Positions 24,804 through 32,488 of a stretch of 64,000 nt of DNA are shown here, in pieces (positions within the stretch are counted from its first letter, which is position 1; every line of letters starts with the position of its first letter). The notes under the pieces were generated by a model. That model saw only the letters and a list, made by a program, of their open reading frames with translations. It made no database searches and was not told the DNA's origin. Origin of the DNA: JBOGOC01 sp050747525 (GTDB lineage: Bacteria > Acidobacteriota > Polarisedimenticolia > JACPZX01 > DASXTC01). The position numbers were made by a program, and so were the translations under genes. The stretch covers positions 26,075 to 90,074 of the forward strand of contig JBOGOC010000062.1 in NCBI GenBank assembly GCA_050747525.1, read 5' to 3'.

Positions 24804-26118
24804 TCGCCCCGATCCACGCCGTGAGGCCTTCAGGATCCTCCGGCGGGTGGATCAGCAAGGAGCGTGGTCCGGCCCCCTGCTGCAGCGGCTCGACGCGCGC
24901 GGCTGGGACGCCAGGGACCTCGCGCTCGCCAACGAGCTGACCCTCGGTGTCCTGCGGCGCAAGATCGCGCTGGACGCCGTGATCGCCGCTTTCTCATCGC
25001 GTCCCCTCGAGCGCGTGAACGCGGACGTGCGCGTCGCGCTCTGGCTGGGGCTGTACCAGGTCCTCTTCCTGGAACGGATCCCGCCCCACGCCGCGGTGAA
25101 CGAGACCGTCAATCTGGTGCGCGCTCTGCCGCACGCCGCGCACGCGGCCTCGTTCGTCAACGCGTTGCTGCGGGCCGCCCTCAAGGACGTCCCCCGGGCC
25201 CGCGCGGTGGCGCGCGGCGCCGGGGAGGCCGATCCCGTCCAGGCGCTCGGCGTGGCGGAGTCACATCCGGCATGGCTGGCCCGCCGCTGGGTGGAGCGCT
25301 TCGGCCTCGAGGGCGCCCGCGCGCTGATGGAGGCCCAGAACCACCCCGCGCCCGTCTCGGCGCGGGTGATGGGAGGCGCCCCGCGCGTCGCGGAGGCGCT
25401 GCGCGAGCTGGAGCAGGAGTCGATCGCGGCTAGCGTCTCTCCAGTGCTTGAGGATTTCATCCGGATCCAGGGACCGGCACAGCACAGCGCGCTTTTCCGA
25501 TCAGGAGGGCTCTACATCCAGGACGAGGCCTCCGCCCTGGCGGCGAGGCTCGCCGGGGTGAAGGAAGGGGACCTGGTCCTGGATGCCTGCGCGGCGCCCG
25601 GCGGAAAGACCTTCATCATGGCCGCGCTGGCGGATGAGGGAGGACTGGTGGTGGCGTGCGACCGGTCGAGCCGGCGCCTCGAGGTCCTGCAGGAGAACGC
25701 TGTGCGCCTGCGGGTTTCCTGCGCGGCGCTCGCCGCGGACCTGGCCGAGGGAAACCCCTTTCGAGACGGCACCCGGTTCGACGTCGTGGCGGTGGACGCC
25801 CCCTGCTCCGGAACCGGTGTGATCAGGCGCCACCCCGAGCTGCGCTATCGCGCCGGCGACGAAGCGCTCTCGCGGCTGGTGCCGCTGCAGGCAGGGCTGC
25901 TGTCCACGGCCGCCGTCCTCGTGAAGCCGGGGGGCACACTCGTGTACTCGGTGTGCAGCCTGGAGCCGGAGGAAGGGGAGCGGCAGATCGATGCGTTCCT
26001 GGATCGCCAGCCCGGCTTCGTGCTGGAAGATCCCTCGGCCGACGTGCTGCTCACGCGCCCCGACCGTGACGGCCTGGACGGGTTTTTCGCCGCCCGGCTC
26101 CGCCGTCAGCGAGCCTGA
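24781..26118 (+). CDS. rsmB: 16S rRNA m5C967 methyltransferase RsmB (Fmu/Sun)
   Basis: A protein of 445 residues. The N-terminal NusB-like RNA-binding domain (about 8-150; HAAVNETVNL, ASFVNALLR) precedes the SAM-dependent domain with DACAAPGGKTF (SAM loop), DAPCSGTGVIRRHPE (Cys342) and the catalytic TC motif YSVCSLEPEE (Cys392). It methylates C967 of 16S rRNA. GTG 24781 is preferred; TTG 24790 is also possible, and neither has a clear ribosome site, consistent with coupling to fmt. The last 13 nt overlap a convergent gene. Confidence 0.93.
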   Translation: MTALERPDRPDPRREAFRILRRVDQQGAWSGPLLQRLDARGWDARDLALANELTLGVLRRKIALDAVIAAFSSRPLERVNADVRVALWLGLYQVLFLERIPPHAAVNETVNLVRALPHAAHAASFVNALLRAALKDVPRARAVARGAGEADPVQALGVAESHPAWLARRWVERFGLEGARALMEAQNHPAPVSARVMGGAPRVAEALRELEQESIAASVSPVLEDFIRIQGPAQHSALFRSGGLYIQDEASALAARLAGVKEGDLVLDACAAPGGKTFIMAALADEGGLVVACDRSSRRLEVLQENAVRLRVSCAALAADLAEGNPFRDGTRFDVVAVDAPCSGTGVIRRHPELRYRAGDEALSRLVPLQAGLLSTAAVLVKPGGTLVYSVCSLEPEEGERQIDAFLDRQPGFVLEDPSADVLLTRPDRDGLDGFFAARLRRQRA

Positions 26119-26927
26119 TCGGTCTTGCGGACACTGGCCCGGTTGCCGGGCGTGAGATCCAGGGTGAGGCGGGAGCCGGCGGTCGCCCGAAGCTCGACCA
26201 GCCATTCATGCCGCTCTTTCGCGGCGTCCAGCGTGGCCTGCACCAGATAGCTTCCGGGGGCCACCGCTTCGAAGCCGTAGCGGCCGTCGCCATCGGTGAT
26301 CGTGTTCTGCACGGCATGGCTTTGCAGGATCTTGTCCTCCTGCTCCTGGCAGTCCTTGTCCAGAGCCTCGACCTCGGCCAGCACGCGCCGGCGCTCCGCC
26401 TTGGCGGCATCGCTTGCCTGGAAGGCCTGGCTCGTGCTCTCGATGGTCCGCAGCGCGCGGCCGGCCTGGTCTTTCAGCTCGGCTGCGCGGGCCACGAGCC
26501 GCTCGCGCCGCGCGGCGCATTCCGAGCGCACATCGGTGAGCCCAACCAGCGACTCGGGCGGCGCCGCCAGCAGCCTGATGGCGATGCGGGCCCCCGGATG
26601 CGTTGCGCCGCCCTTGTCGGTGACGAACACGATCCCCCCGACCGATCCGGTCCCGGCCTGCTCCGGCGCGGGGGCCTCCGGTGCCTCCTGTACGGACGTG
26701 GAAGGCGTGGCCGGGATCCAGCCCTCCAGCGTCACGTGGCTCCATCCTTCCTTCGTTTCGATCACGGTGAGGGTGGTTCCAGCCATCAGCAGCGCCACCG
26801 GAGGGCCTCCGGGAGTGGCCGAGAGTTGGGCGGGCTGCTCGAGAGTGGTCGAACTGGCCAGCGGCCCGAGGATCAGCGCCGCCAGCGAGGCCACCAGGGG
26901 AAAGGCGTATCTGGGCGTGAGGGGCAT
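26106..26927 (-). CDS. exported SH3-like / carboxypeptidase-regulatory-like domain protein
   Basis: A protein of 273 residues with a signal peptide (about 1-26). A short SH3-like segment (VALLMAGTTLTVIETKEGWSHV, about 44-70) is followed by a Pro/Glu-rich linker. A beta-sandwich of the carboxypeptidase-regulatory type (about 93-265) comes next: it opens with GGIVFVTDKGG, is split by a helical coiled-coil insertion of about 80 residues (ECAARRERLVARAAEL to ALDKDCQEQEDKIL), and closes with DGRYGFEAVAPGSYLVQATLD. This suggests a periplasmic scaffold protein. ATG 26927 is the only start giving a signal peptide. The upstream intrinsic terminator (26941-26971) ends a separate RNA, so this gene needs its own promoter. 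Confidence 0.75.
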   Translation of the reverse strand: MPLTPRYAFPLVASLAALILGPLASSTTLEQPAQLSATPGGPPVALLMAGTTLTVIETKEGWSHVTLEGWIPATPSTSVQEAPEAPAPEQAGTGSVGGIVFVTDKGGATHPGARIAIRLLAAPPESLVGLTDVRSECAARRERLVARAAELKDQAGRALRTIESTSQAFQASDAAKAERRRVLAEVEALDKDCQEQEDKILQSHAVQNTITDGDGRYGFEAVAPGSYLVQATLDAAKERHEWLVELRATAGSRLTLDLTPGNRASVRKTDQAR

Positions 26928-26940
26928 GGCGTCGCTCCAG

Positions 26941-26971
26941 AAAAAAAAGGCAGCGCGTGAGCGCTGCCTTT
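26941..26971 (-). terminator. intrinsic terminator of the 6S-like RNA
   Basis: On the minus strand a perfect 10-bp stem (AAGGCAGCGC pairing with GCGCTGCCTT, loop TCAC) is followed directly by a run of eight Ts in all. The U-tract exists only in the minus direction. No minus-strand protein gene lies upstream, so it must end a non-coding transcript. Confidence 0.85.
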
Positions 26972-27116
26972 CGGAGGTGGATCCGAAAGCCCGGGATGAG
27001 GTCTGCGGCCGCGAAAATGCAGGCTTCGTCCACACCGCCAGCCATCCGGTGAAAAACCAGAGGAGCCGGGTGACCAGTGGCCTTCGCTCTCGGATTGGAA
27101 CGCCACATCCTACAAC
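26941..27116 (-). ncRNA. ssrS: probable 6S RNA (RNA polymerase regulator)
   Basis: A 176-nt minus-strand region with no ORF ends in a strong intrinsic terminator and folds like 6S RNA. The closing stem pairs 27103-27110 with 26973-26980 (7 of 8 bp) and 27086-27095 with 26981-26990 (10 bp, one G-U), with a 7-nt bulge (27096-27102). A central bubble of 10 and 9 nt follows (27076-27085 against 26991-26999). The apical arm starts with GGTC/GACC and CGGC/GCCG. 6S RNA mimics an open promoter and binds housekeeping RNA polymerase. Position beside rarA is, from memory, a recurrent 6S context. The exact 5' end is uncertain: a TTGACA (27132-27137) with TAGGAT (27107-27112) would start it near 27100. 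Confidence 0.55.
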
Positions 27117-27177
27117 GCGCCAAGGGATAGCTGTCAAGGAACGGGCCTCTTGTACGTAAGTCCAAGAAACAAAGGAC

Positions 27178-27206
27178 TTGCCCTTCCAGGCGGAACCCGA
27201 TATCGT
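27178..27206 (+). promoter_or_regulatory. promoter of rarA (leaderless)
   Basis: TTGCCC (27178-27183) and TATCGT (27201-27206) are separated by 17 nt. Transcription should begin at or next to ATG 27214, 7 nt after the -10. This argues against the in-frame TTG at 27178, which lies in the -35 box. Confidence 0.6.
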
Positions 27207-27213
27207 GGCCGGC

Positions 27214-28554
27214 ATGGACACTCTGTTTCCCGAAATGGAAGGCCCTCCTCCCCCTTCCGAGCCTCCCGCCGACGCGCCTCTGGCCGACCGGATGAGGCCC
27301 CGCACCCTGGACGAATTCGTGGGGCAACAGGAAATCCTGGGATCCGGCAGCCTCCTGCGCCGTGCCATCGAAGAGGACACGCTGCGGTCCGTGATCTTCT
27401 GGGGGCCTCCGGGGTCCGGCAAGACCACTCTGGCCCGCATCATCGCCCGAAGCACGCAGGCGTACTTCGTCTCGTTCTCCGCGGTCCTGTCGGGCATCAA
27501 GGAGATCAAGGACGTCATGCGCGAGGCGGAGCGCCATCGCCGCGCGGGCGCGCGCCGGACGATCCTGTTCATCGACGAGATCCACCGCTTCAACAAGGCG
27601 CAGCAGGACGCGTTTCTCCCCTACGTCGAGAAGGGGGACATCGTGCTGATCGGCGCCACCACCGAGAACCCCTCGTTCGAGCTGAACTCGGCGCTCCTCT
27701 CCCGATCCAAGGTCTACGTCCTGAAGATGCTGGACGAAGAGCAGCTGGAGACCATCTTGAAGCGCGCCCTCGAAGACGCCGGACGAGGCCTGGGAGGGCG
27801 GGGGATCGTGGCCGAAGAAGGGACGCTGCGCGAGATGGCGGTCAGGTCACAGGGAGATGCCCGCTACGCCCTCAACACGCTCGAAGAGGCCGCTCGGGCC
27901 GTGCGCATCACCCTCGACGTGGTGCGCGACGCGCTGCAGCGCACCGCCCTGTACTACGACAAGGCGGGAGAGGAGCACTTCAACATCATCTCCGCTCTGC
28001 ACAAGTCGATGCGCTCATCGGACCCTGATGCCGCGCTCTACTGGCTGGCCCGCATGATCGAAGGCGGAGAAGACCCGCTCTACATCGCGCGCCGCATCGT
28101 GCGCTTCGCAAGCGAGGACGTGGGGAACGCCGATCCGAGGGCGCTGCAGGTTGCCCTGGCCGCCAAGGACGCCTTCCACTTCCTAGGGCTGCCAGAAGGA
28201 GCGCTCGCCCTGGCCCAGGCGGTCCTGTACATGGCCGCCGCCCCCAAGAGCGACGCCGTCTACCGGGCGTACGGGGAGGCGGTTGCCGACATCCGGGCGG
28301 GAAAGGTGGAGCCCGTGCCCATGAACATCCGCAACGCGCCCACCGGCCTCATGAAGGGACTCGGCTACGGCAAGGGCTACCAGCACGCGCACAACTACGA
28401 AGAGGGGATCACCGATCAGGACCTGCTGCCGCCGGCCCTGAAGGGACGCGTCTACTACCACCCCACCGAGTCCGGCGAGGAGAAAGGGATCAAGGAGCGT
28501 CTGGAGCAATGGGCGGAGCTGCGCAAGCGGCTCGGGGCGCGAAGGCGATCCTGA
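27214..28554 (+). CDS. rarA: replication-associated recombination protein A (RarA/MgsA AAA+ ATPase)
   Basis: A protein of 446 residues, typical length. The AAA+ core has ADRMRPRTLDEFVGQ, Walker A GPPGSGKTT (about 67-75), Walker B LFIDEIHRFNKAQQDAFLP, sensor 1 IGATTENPSF and sensor 2 GDARYALNTLE. The C-terminal clamp-loader-like tetramerisation domain has ALHKSMRSSDPDAALYWLARM and ARRIVRFASEDVGNADP. It acts at stalled replication forks with SSB. ATG 27214 is supported by a promoter whose -10 lies 7 nt upstream, with no ribosome site, so the mRNA is probably leaderless. It is divergent from the 6S-like RNA. Confidence 0.96.
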   Translation: MDTLFPEMEGPPPPSEPPADAPLADRMRPRTLDEFVGQQEILGSGSLLRRAIEEDTLRSVIFWGPPGSGKTTLARIIARSTQAYFVSFSAVLSGIKEIKDVMREAERHRRAGARRTILFIDEIHRFNKAQQDAFLPYVEKGDIVLIGATTENPSFELNSALLSRSKVYVLKMLDEEQLETILKRALEDAGRGLGGRGIVAEEGTLREMAVRSQGDARYALNTLEEAARAVRITLDVVRDALQRTALYYDKAGEEHFNIISALHKSMRSSDPDAALYWLARMIEGGEDPLYIARRIVRFASEDVGNADPRALQVALAAKDAFHFLGLPEGALALAQAVLYMAAAPKSDAVYRAYGEAVADIRAGKVEPVPMNIRNAPTGLMKGLGYGKGYQHAHNYEEGITDQDLLPPALKGRVYYHPTESGEEKGIKERLEQWAELRKRLGARRRS

Positions 28555-28598
28555 CGCTGCCGGCAGAATAGTTTTTTTCCCCAACTCCCCACCAGGCG

Positions 28599-28604
28599 TA
28601 TACT
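28599..28604 (+). promoter_or_regulatory. -10 box of a leaderless promoter (Kelch/MopE gene)
   Basis: TATACT ends 7 nt before ATG 28612, and the spacer is a pyrimidine run. A T-run at 28572-28578 follows a short CTGCCGGCAG palindrome, which may weakly terminate rarA. Confidence 0.45.
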
Positions 28605-28611
28605 TTTTCCC

Positions 28612-31317
28612 ATGAGCGCGACCCGCATCGCCCTGCTGGGCGCCATGGTGCTCGGCAACACCGTCCCCGTGCACGCCGCCCTGACGTTCGAGCAGCGGGT
28701 GGCCGCCGAGGAGGCGATCCAGCGCGTCCGCTACCGGCACCAGATCGACGCGCGGCGGCCATTCGAGCAGGCGATCTCCGTGGAGCTGATGGAGCGCCGC
28801 GTCCTTGAGTACCTCAGGGGGTCCGTCGCCCTCGAGCGGATCTGGCATACGCCGGTGACCGCCGCGGCGCTGCGCCGCGAGCTGGAGCGGATGGTGCGCG
28901 ATTCGAAATCACCGGAACGCCTGAAGGAGATCTTCGCGGCTCTCGGCAACGACCCCCTCCTTGTCGAGGAGTGCCTGGCCCGGCCGACCCTCGTCCACCG
29001 TCTGCTGAGCAGCTTCGGCCCGGGCGGCCTGGACGCCGGAGATCTCGATGGCTCGGCCGCCGTGGCCGGAGCGCCACGCTCCGTGGCGCCGGCCCCGCTG
29101 CCCGTTCTGCGGGCCACCTCTCCAGCCTGCCATCCGGACGACACCTGGGACGAAGGCAGCCTCATGGATCCGCCGGAGGTGCGCTGGGGACACACCGCCG
29201 TCTGGACCGGCAGCGAGATGATCGTATGGGGAGGGGGAGACGGTCGCCGGTACGACCCGGTCATCGACATCTGGAAAAGGATCCCCGCCGGCCCCCCCGG
29301 AGGCGACGTGGCGTTCTGGACGGGGTCGGAGATGCTGGTCTTTGGCTTCAGCGCCGCCGGCCCTTTCGGCTCCCGCTTCGACCCGGCGACCGGCGCGTGG
29401 TCCCCCATGTCGACTGCGGGCGCGCCATCAAGACGGTCCCGCACCTCGGCGACCTGGACGGGGCGCGAGATGATCGTGTGGGGCGGCCAGGAGACGGGAG
29501 GCGGCGCCGTGCAGACCGGGGCTCGCTACGATCCCGTCAGCGACTCGTGGACGCCGATGTCGACGCAGGGCGCCCCTTCAGCCAGGTTTGGTCACGCCGC
29601 CGCGTGGACGGGCACCGAGCTGATCATCTGGGGAGGACGCGCGGCAGACTCGTCCATCGGCGGCCGGTACGATCCCGCTACCAACACGTGGAAGGGTCTG
29701 TCCGCATCCGGCGCGCCTGTCTTCCTGGATGAAGTGGCCCGGTTCGACGCCGTCTGGACGGGAGAGGCGATGCTCGCGATCGGCAGGATCCACACGGACC
29801 TGGAAAATCCCTCCGCCGCAGGCATCTATCATCCCGACAGCGACACATGGTCTCCGATGGCCGGCCCCATCACCGGAAGTGACGGGCCTTATGTGTGGAC
29901 CGGGACGGAGCTGCTCCTCTGGGGAGGCTACGACGGGCAGGGCGGCTCCGGCGGAGTTCGGTACGATCCGGCACGCGACAGGTGGTCACGCATCACGAAC
30001 ACCGGGGCGCCCGACACCGACCGGACAGGGCACACGCTGGTCTGGGCCGGAGACCGGATGATCGTCTTCGGCGGCCACGCGATCAAAGGAACGACCGCCT
30101 ATTCCTCGGGCGGCCGATACGATCCGGTTTCCGACTCCTGGACACCGACCTCTATGAGCAATGGCGGTCCCTCACCGCGGTCGAATCACGCCGCATTCTG
30201 GACCGGAAACGAAATGATCGTCTGGGGGCGCGACCACGAGGCGGAGCGGCGGGGCGGACGGTACGACCCGGCGACGGACAGCTGGCGTCTCATGTCCAGC
30301 GTGAGTGCGCCACACCCTCACCCCTACCCGATTGCCGCGGCCTGGACCGGCGAGGATCTGTTCGTATGGGCTCCCTGGTTCGACGCTGAGCATCCCGGCG
30401 GGCTCTACCGTCCTGCCGACGATGCGTGGCGACCGGTGACCACCGAGGCAGCTCCCGTCTCGCTGGCGACTGGGAGGGCTGTCTGGACAGGAACGGAGGC
30501 GATTGTCCTGGGTCACGATTGCCCCCATGCCGCGTGCACGCCGCAGGTCACCGGAGGACGGTACGATCCCGGGACCGACTCCTGGCGCCCGATGTCCCTG
30601 TCGAGCATCCCGGAAGGGTTCTCCGCGGTGTGGACCGGCCAGGAGATCCTCGTGCCGGGGCTGGGAGGAGCGCCTGGCGGCCGGTACGATCCGGAGCACG
30701 ACCTGTGGAGCCCGCTCTCAGCGACCGGGGCCCCTCCTTATCCCGGCCCGATCGTCTGGACCGGGACGCAGATCCTGGCCTGGCAGCACGACGGGCGGAG
30801 CTGGCTGCTCCATGGGTACGAGCCGGCAGCGGACCTCTGGACGCTCCTACCGGAAGCCGGTCCTGTCGGCCCCGTACGAGGAGAGCTGTGGTCCGTCTGG
30901 ACGGGAGAGGAACTCCTCTCGTGGTGGGGTGCCGGAGGAGCGCGCTTTGATCCGTTGCCCCGCACCTGGGTCGCCATCTCGCAGGAGAATCAGCCCTCCC
31001 ACCGCGATGGAGCCTCGGTCGTCTGGACGGGAGACTCCATGATCGTCTGGGGAGGCCTGTGGGCAGACTTCGCCCCGGTCGCGACGGGGGGCCGGTATTT
31101 CCTTGGCGCCGACCGCGATCGCGACGGCGATGGCTTCACTTCCTGCGGGGGAGACTGCGCCGAAGGCGATCCGGACGTGAACCCTGCCGCCCTGGAGCGG
31201 CCGGGTGATTCGATCGACGAGAACTGCGACGGGATCCGGCTGTGCGATCCGGCCGGCCCGTGGAAGAACCGCGGCCAGTTCAATGCCTGCCTGGCCCGGG
31301 CGCACAACCGGCCCTGA
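28612..31317 (+). CDS. secreted Kelch-type beta-propeller protein with MopE-like C-terminal motif
   Basis: A protein of 901 residues: signal peptide (about 1-23), an alpha-helical region (about 24-130) beginning LTFEQRVAAEEAIQRV, then at least twelve Kelch-like repeats (about 175-830). Their units read xxAVWTGSEMIVWGG, RYDPVxDSWxPMS and variants. The C-terminal MopE-like metal-binding motif DRDRDGDGFTSCGGDC with a following DENCDG (about 835-880) precedes a short Cys-containing tail. The architecture suggests an extracellular protein that binds Ca2+ or another metal at its end. The helical N-terminal segment resembles regions before propellers in other Acidobacteriota-type secreted proteins. 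It has no catalytic signature and is monocistronic. Confidence 0.85.
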   Translation: MSATRIALLGAMVLGNTVPVHAALTFEQRVAAEEAIQRVRYRHQIDARRPFEQAISVELMERRVLEYLRGSVALERIWHTPVTAAALRRELERMVRDSKSPERLKEIFAALGNDPLLVEECLARPTLVHRLLSSFGPGGLDAGDLDGSAAVAGAPRSVAPAPLPVLRATSPACHPDDTWDEGSLMDPPEVRWGHTAVWTGSEMIVWGGGDGRRYDPVIDIWKRIPAGPPGGDVAFWTGSEMLVFGFSAAGPFGSRFDPATGAWSPMSTAGAPSRRSRTSATWTGREMIVWGGQETGGGAVQTGARYDPVSDSWTPMSTQGAPSARFGHAAAWTGTELIIWGGRAADSSIGGRYDPATNTWKGLSASGAPVFLDEVARFDAVWTGEAMLAIGRIHTDLENPSAAGIYHPDSDTWSPMAGPITGSDGPYVWTGTELLLWGGYDGQGGSGGVRYDPARDRWSRITNTGAPDTDRTGHTLVWAGDRMIVFGGHAIKGTTAYSSGGRYDPVSDSWTPTSMSNGGPSPRSNHAAFWTGNEMIVWGRDHEAERRGGRYDPATDSWRLMSSVSAPHPHPYPIAAAWTGEDLFVWAPWFDAEHPGGLYRPADDAWRPVTTEAAPVSLATGRAVWTGTEAIVLGHDCPHAACTPQVTGGRYDPGTDSWRPMSLSSIPEGFSAVWTGQEILVPGLGGAPGGRYDPEHDLWSPLSATGAPPYPGPIVWTGTQILAWQHDGRSWLLHGYEPAADLWTLLPEAGPVGPVRGELWSVWTGEELLSWWGAGGARFDPLPRTWVAISQENQPSHRDGASVVWTGDSMIVWGGLWADFAPVATGGRYFLGADRDRDGDGFTSCGGDCAEGDPDVNPAALERPGDSIDENCDGIRLCDPAGPWKNRGQFNACLARAHNRP

Positions 31318-31319
31318 CA

Positions 31320-32357
31320 TCACGCCTTGGCGGTGTGCACGACCCTTTGTGGGAACGGGATCTCGATCCCTTCGGTCTTGAAGCGGGCGGTGATCCGCTT
31401 GATGAATTCATGGATCACGAGGCCGCGATCCCCGAACTGAGCCACGCGGAGAGCCGTGGACACCTGAATGGCCGAATCGCCCAGGGCCGTGAAGCGCACG
31501 GAGGGCTCGAAGCTGCCGACGGCCCCTTCCACCTCCCGCTGGATCTCGCGTGAGACCTCCAGGGCCACCCGCTCCACGTGCCCAAGGTCGGAGGCGTAGG
31601 ATACCCCGACATCGACCGTGACGGTCTGCTCCGGCTGCGGGCGGCTGAAGTTCACGACGATCATGTCCACCACCCGCGCGTTGGGCACCAGAATCAGGTT
31701 GTTGTTGGGGTCGCGCAGCTGCGTCGTCCTCCACCCGATGTCGTCCACGAACCCCTTCATGTCGTTCTCCAGGGCCACGTAGTCACCGAGGCAGATGGGA
31801 CGGGATATCGCCAGGTGCAGTCCGGCGAAGAAATTCGACAACGTGGGCTGCAGGGCGATCGCCACGGCGAGCGAGCCCACGCCCAGGGCCGTCAGGAGCG
31901 GCGTGATCGAGACCCCGAGATTGGAGAGGATGAGAAGCCCAGCCGTGAGAAAGATCACGATGCGCAGGACGTTCTGGGTGATGCTCGTGGTGGCGATCTC
32001 GGCGCCGGCCTCGCGCGTGTAGCGCTCCAGCATCTGCGTGCCGAGGGTGGCGGCCGACCAGGACAGCGACAGGATCAGCCCCACCGAGGAGATCCGGTCC
32101 ACGACGAGAAGCGCCCGTTCCGAGAGAGGGGCGAGCCGGGCGGCGATCACCAGGCCGCCCAGCAGGAACCACAGGAGGATCTGGCGCCGTGTGGCCGCGA
32201 TGAGAATGTTGTCCAGGGCGCTCTGGGTGCGCTCGGCGAGCGCGGAGAGGCGCCGCACCACCAGCGCGCGCACGAGGATCCCCAGGATCATCGCCGAAAG
32301 GATCGCGGCGGCGGCGAGGAGCCAGCGTGTCTGGATGTCCATGTCCAGGTACGTCAT
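31320..32357 (-). CDS. small-conductance mechanosensitive channel family protein (MscS)
   Basis: A protein of 345 residues. Transmembrane helices lie at about 9-30, 54-76, 85-106 and 132-155. The pore-lining TM3 follows (TPLLTALGVGSLAVAIALQP) and joins the MscS beta domain (NFFAGLHLAISRPICLGDYV, DIGWRTTQLRDPNNNLILVPN). The C-terminal alpha/beta domain is complete. It releases osmolytes under hypo-osmotic stress. ATG 32357 has GAGG 8 nt upstream; ATG 32363 is too close to it. The frame is open further upstream, but this runs into the opposite gene and is unrelated sequence. Convergent with the Kelch gene, 2 nt between stops. Confidence 0.93.
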   Translation of the reverse strand: MTYLDMDIQTRWLLAAAAILSAMILGILVRALVVRRLSALAERTQSALDNILIAATRRQILLWFLLGGLVIAARLAPLSERALLVVDRISSVGLILSLSWSAATLGTQMLERYTREAGAEIATTSITQNVLRIVIFLTAGLLILSNLGVSITPLLTALGVGSLAVAIALQPTLSNFFAGLHLAISRPICLGDYVALENDMKGFVDDIGWRTTQLRDPNNNLILVPNARVVDMIVVNFSRPQPEQTVTVDVGVSYASDLGHVERVALEVSREIQREVEGAVGSFEPSVRFTALGDSAIQVSTALRVAQFGDRGLVIHEFIKRITARFKTEGIEIPFPQRVVHTAKA

Positions 32358-32425
32358 GAGCATGACCTCGAAGTTGCGACATTCTGTCCGAAGCGGGTCG
32401 CCCGGATCAAACGCCCCCGGCCGGA

Positions 32426-32434
32426 TGCTAGAAT
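32426..32434 (+). promoter_or_regulatory. extended -10 promoter of the topoisomerase VI operon
   Basis: TGC-TAGAAT lies about 54 nt upstream of GTG 32489. AGGAG (about 32477-32482) provides the ribosome site. Confidence 0.5.
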
Positions 32435-32488
32435 GACGGCGCCTCGCGGGAGTTCCCCCGCACAATCCCCAGGAACGAGGAGACATCC

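Noticed and set aside
28557..28578. CTGCCGGCAG followed by a T-run after rarA
   Set aside because: The palindrome has no room for a stable loop; listed only as a possible weak stop.
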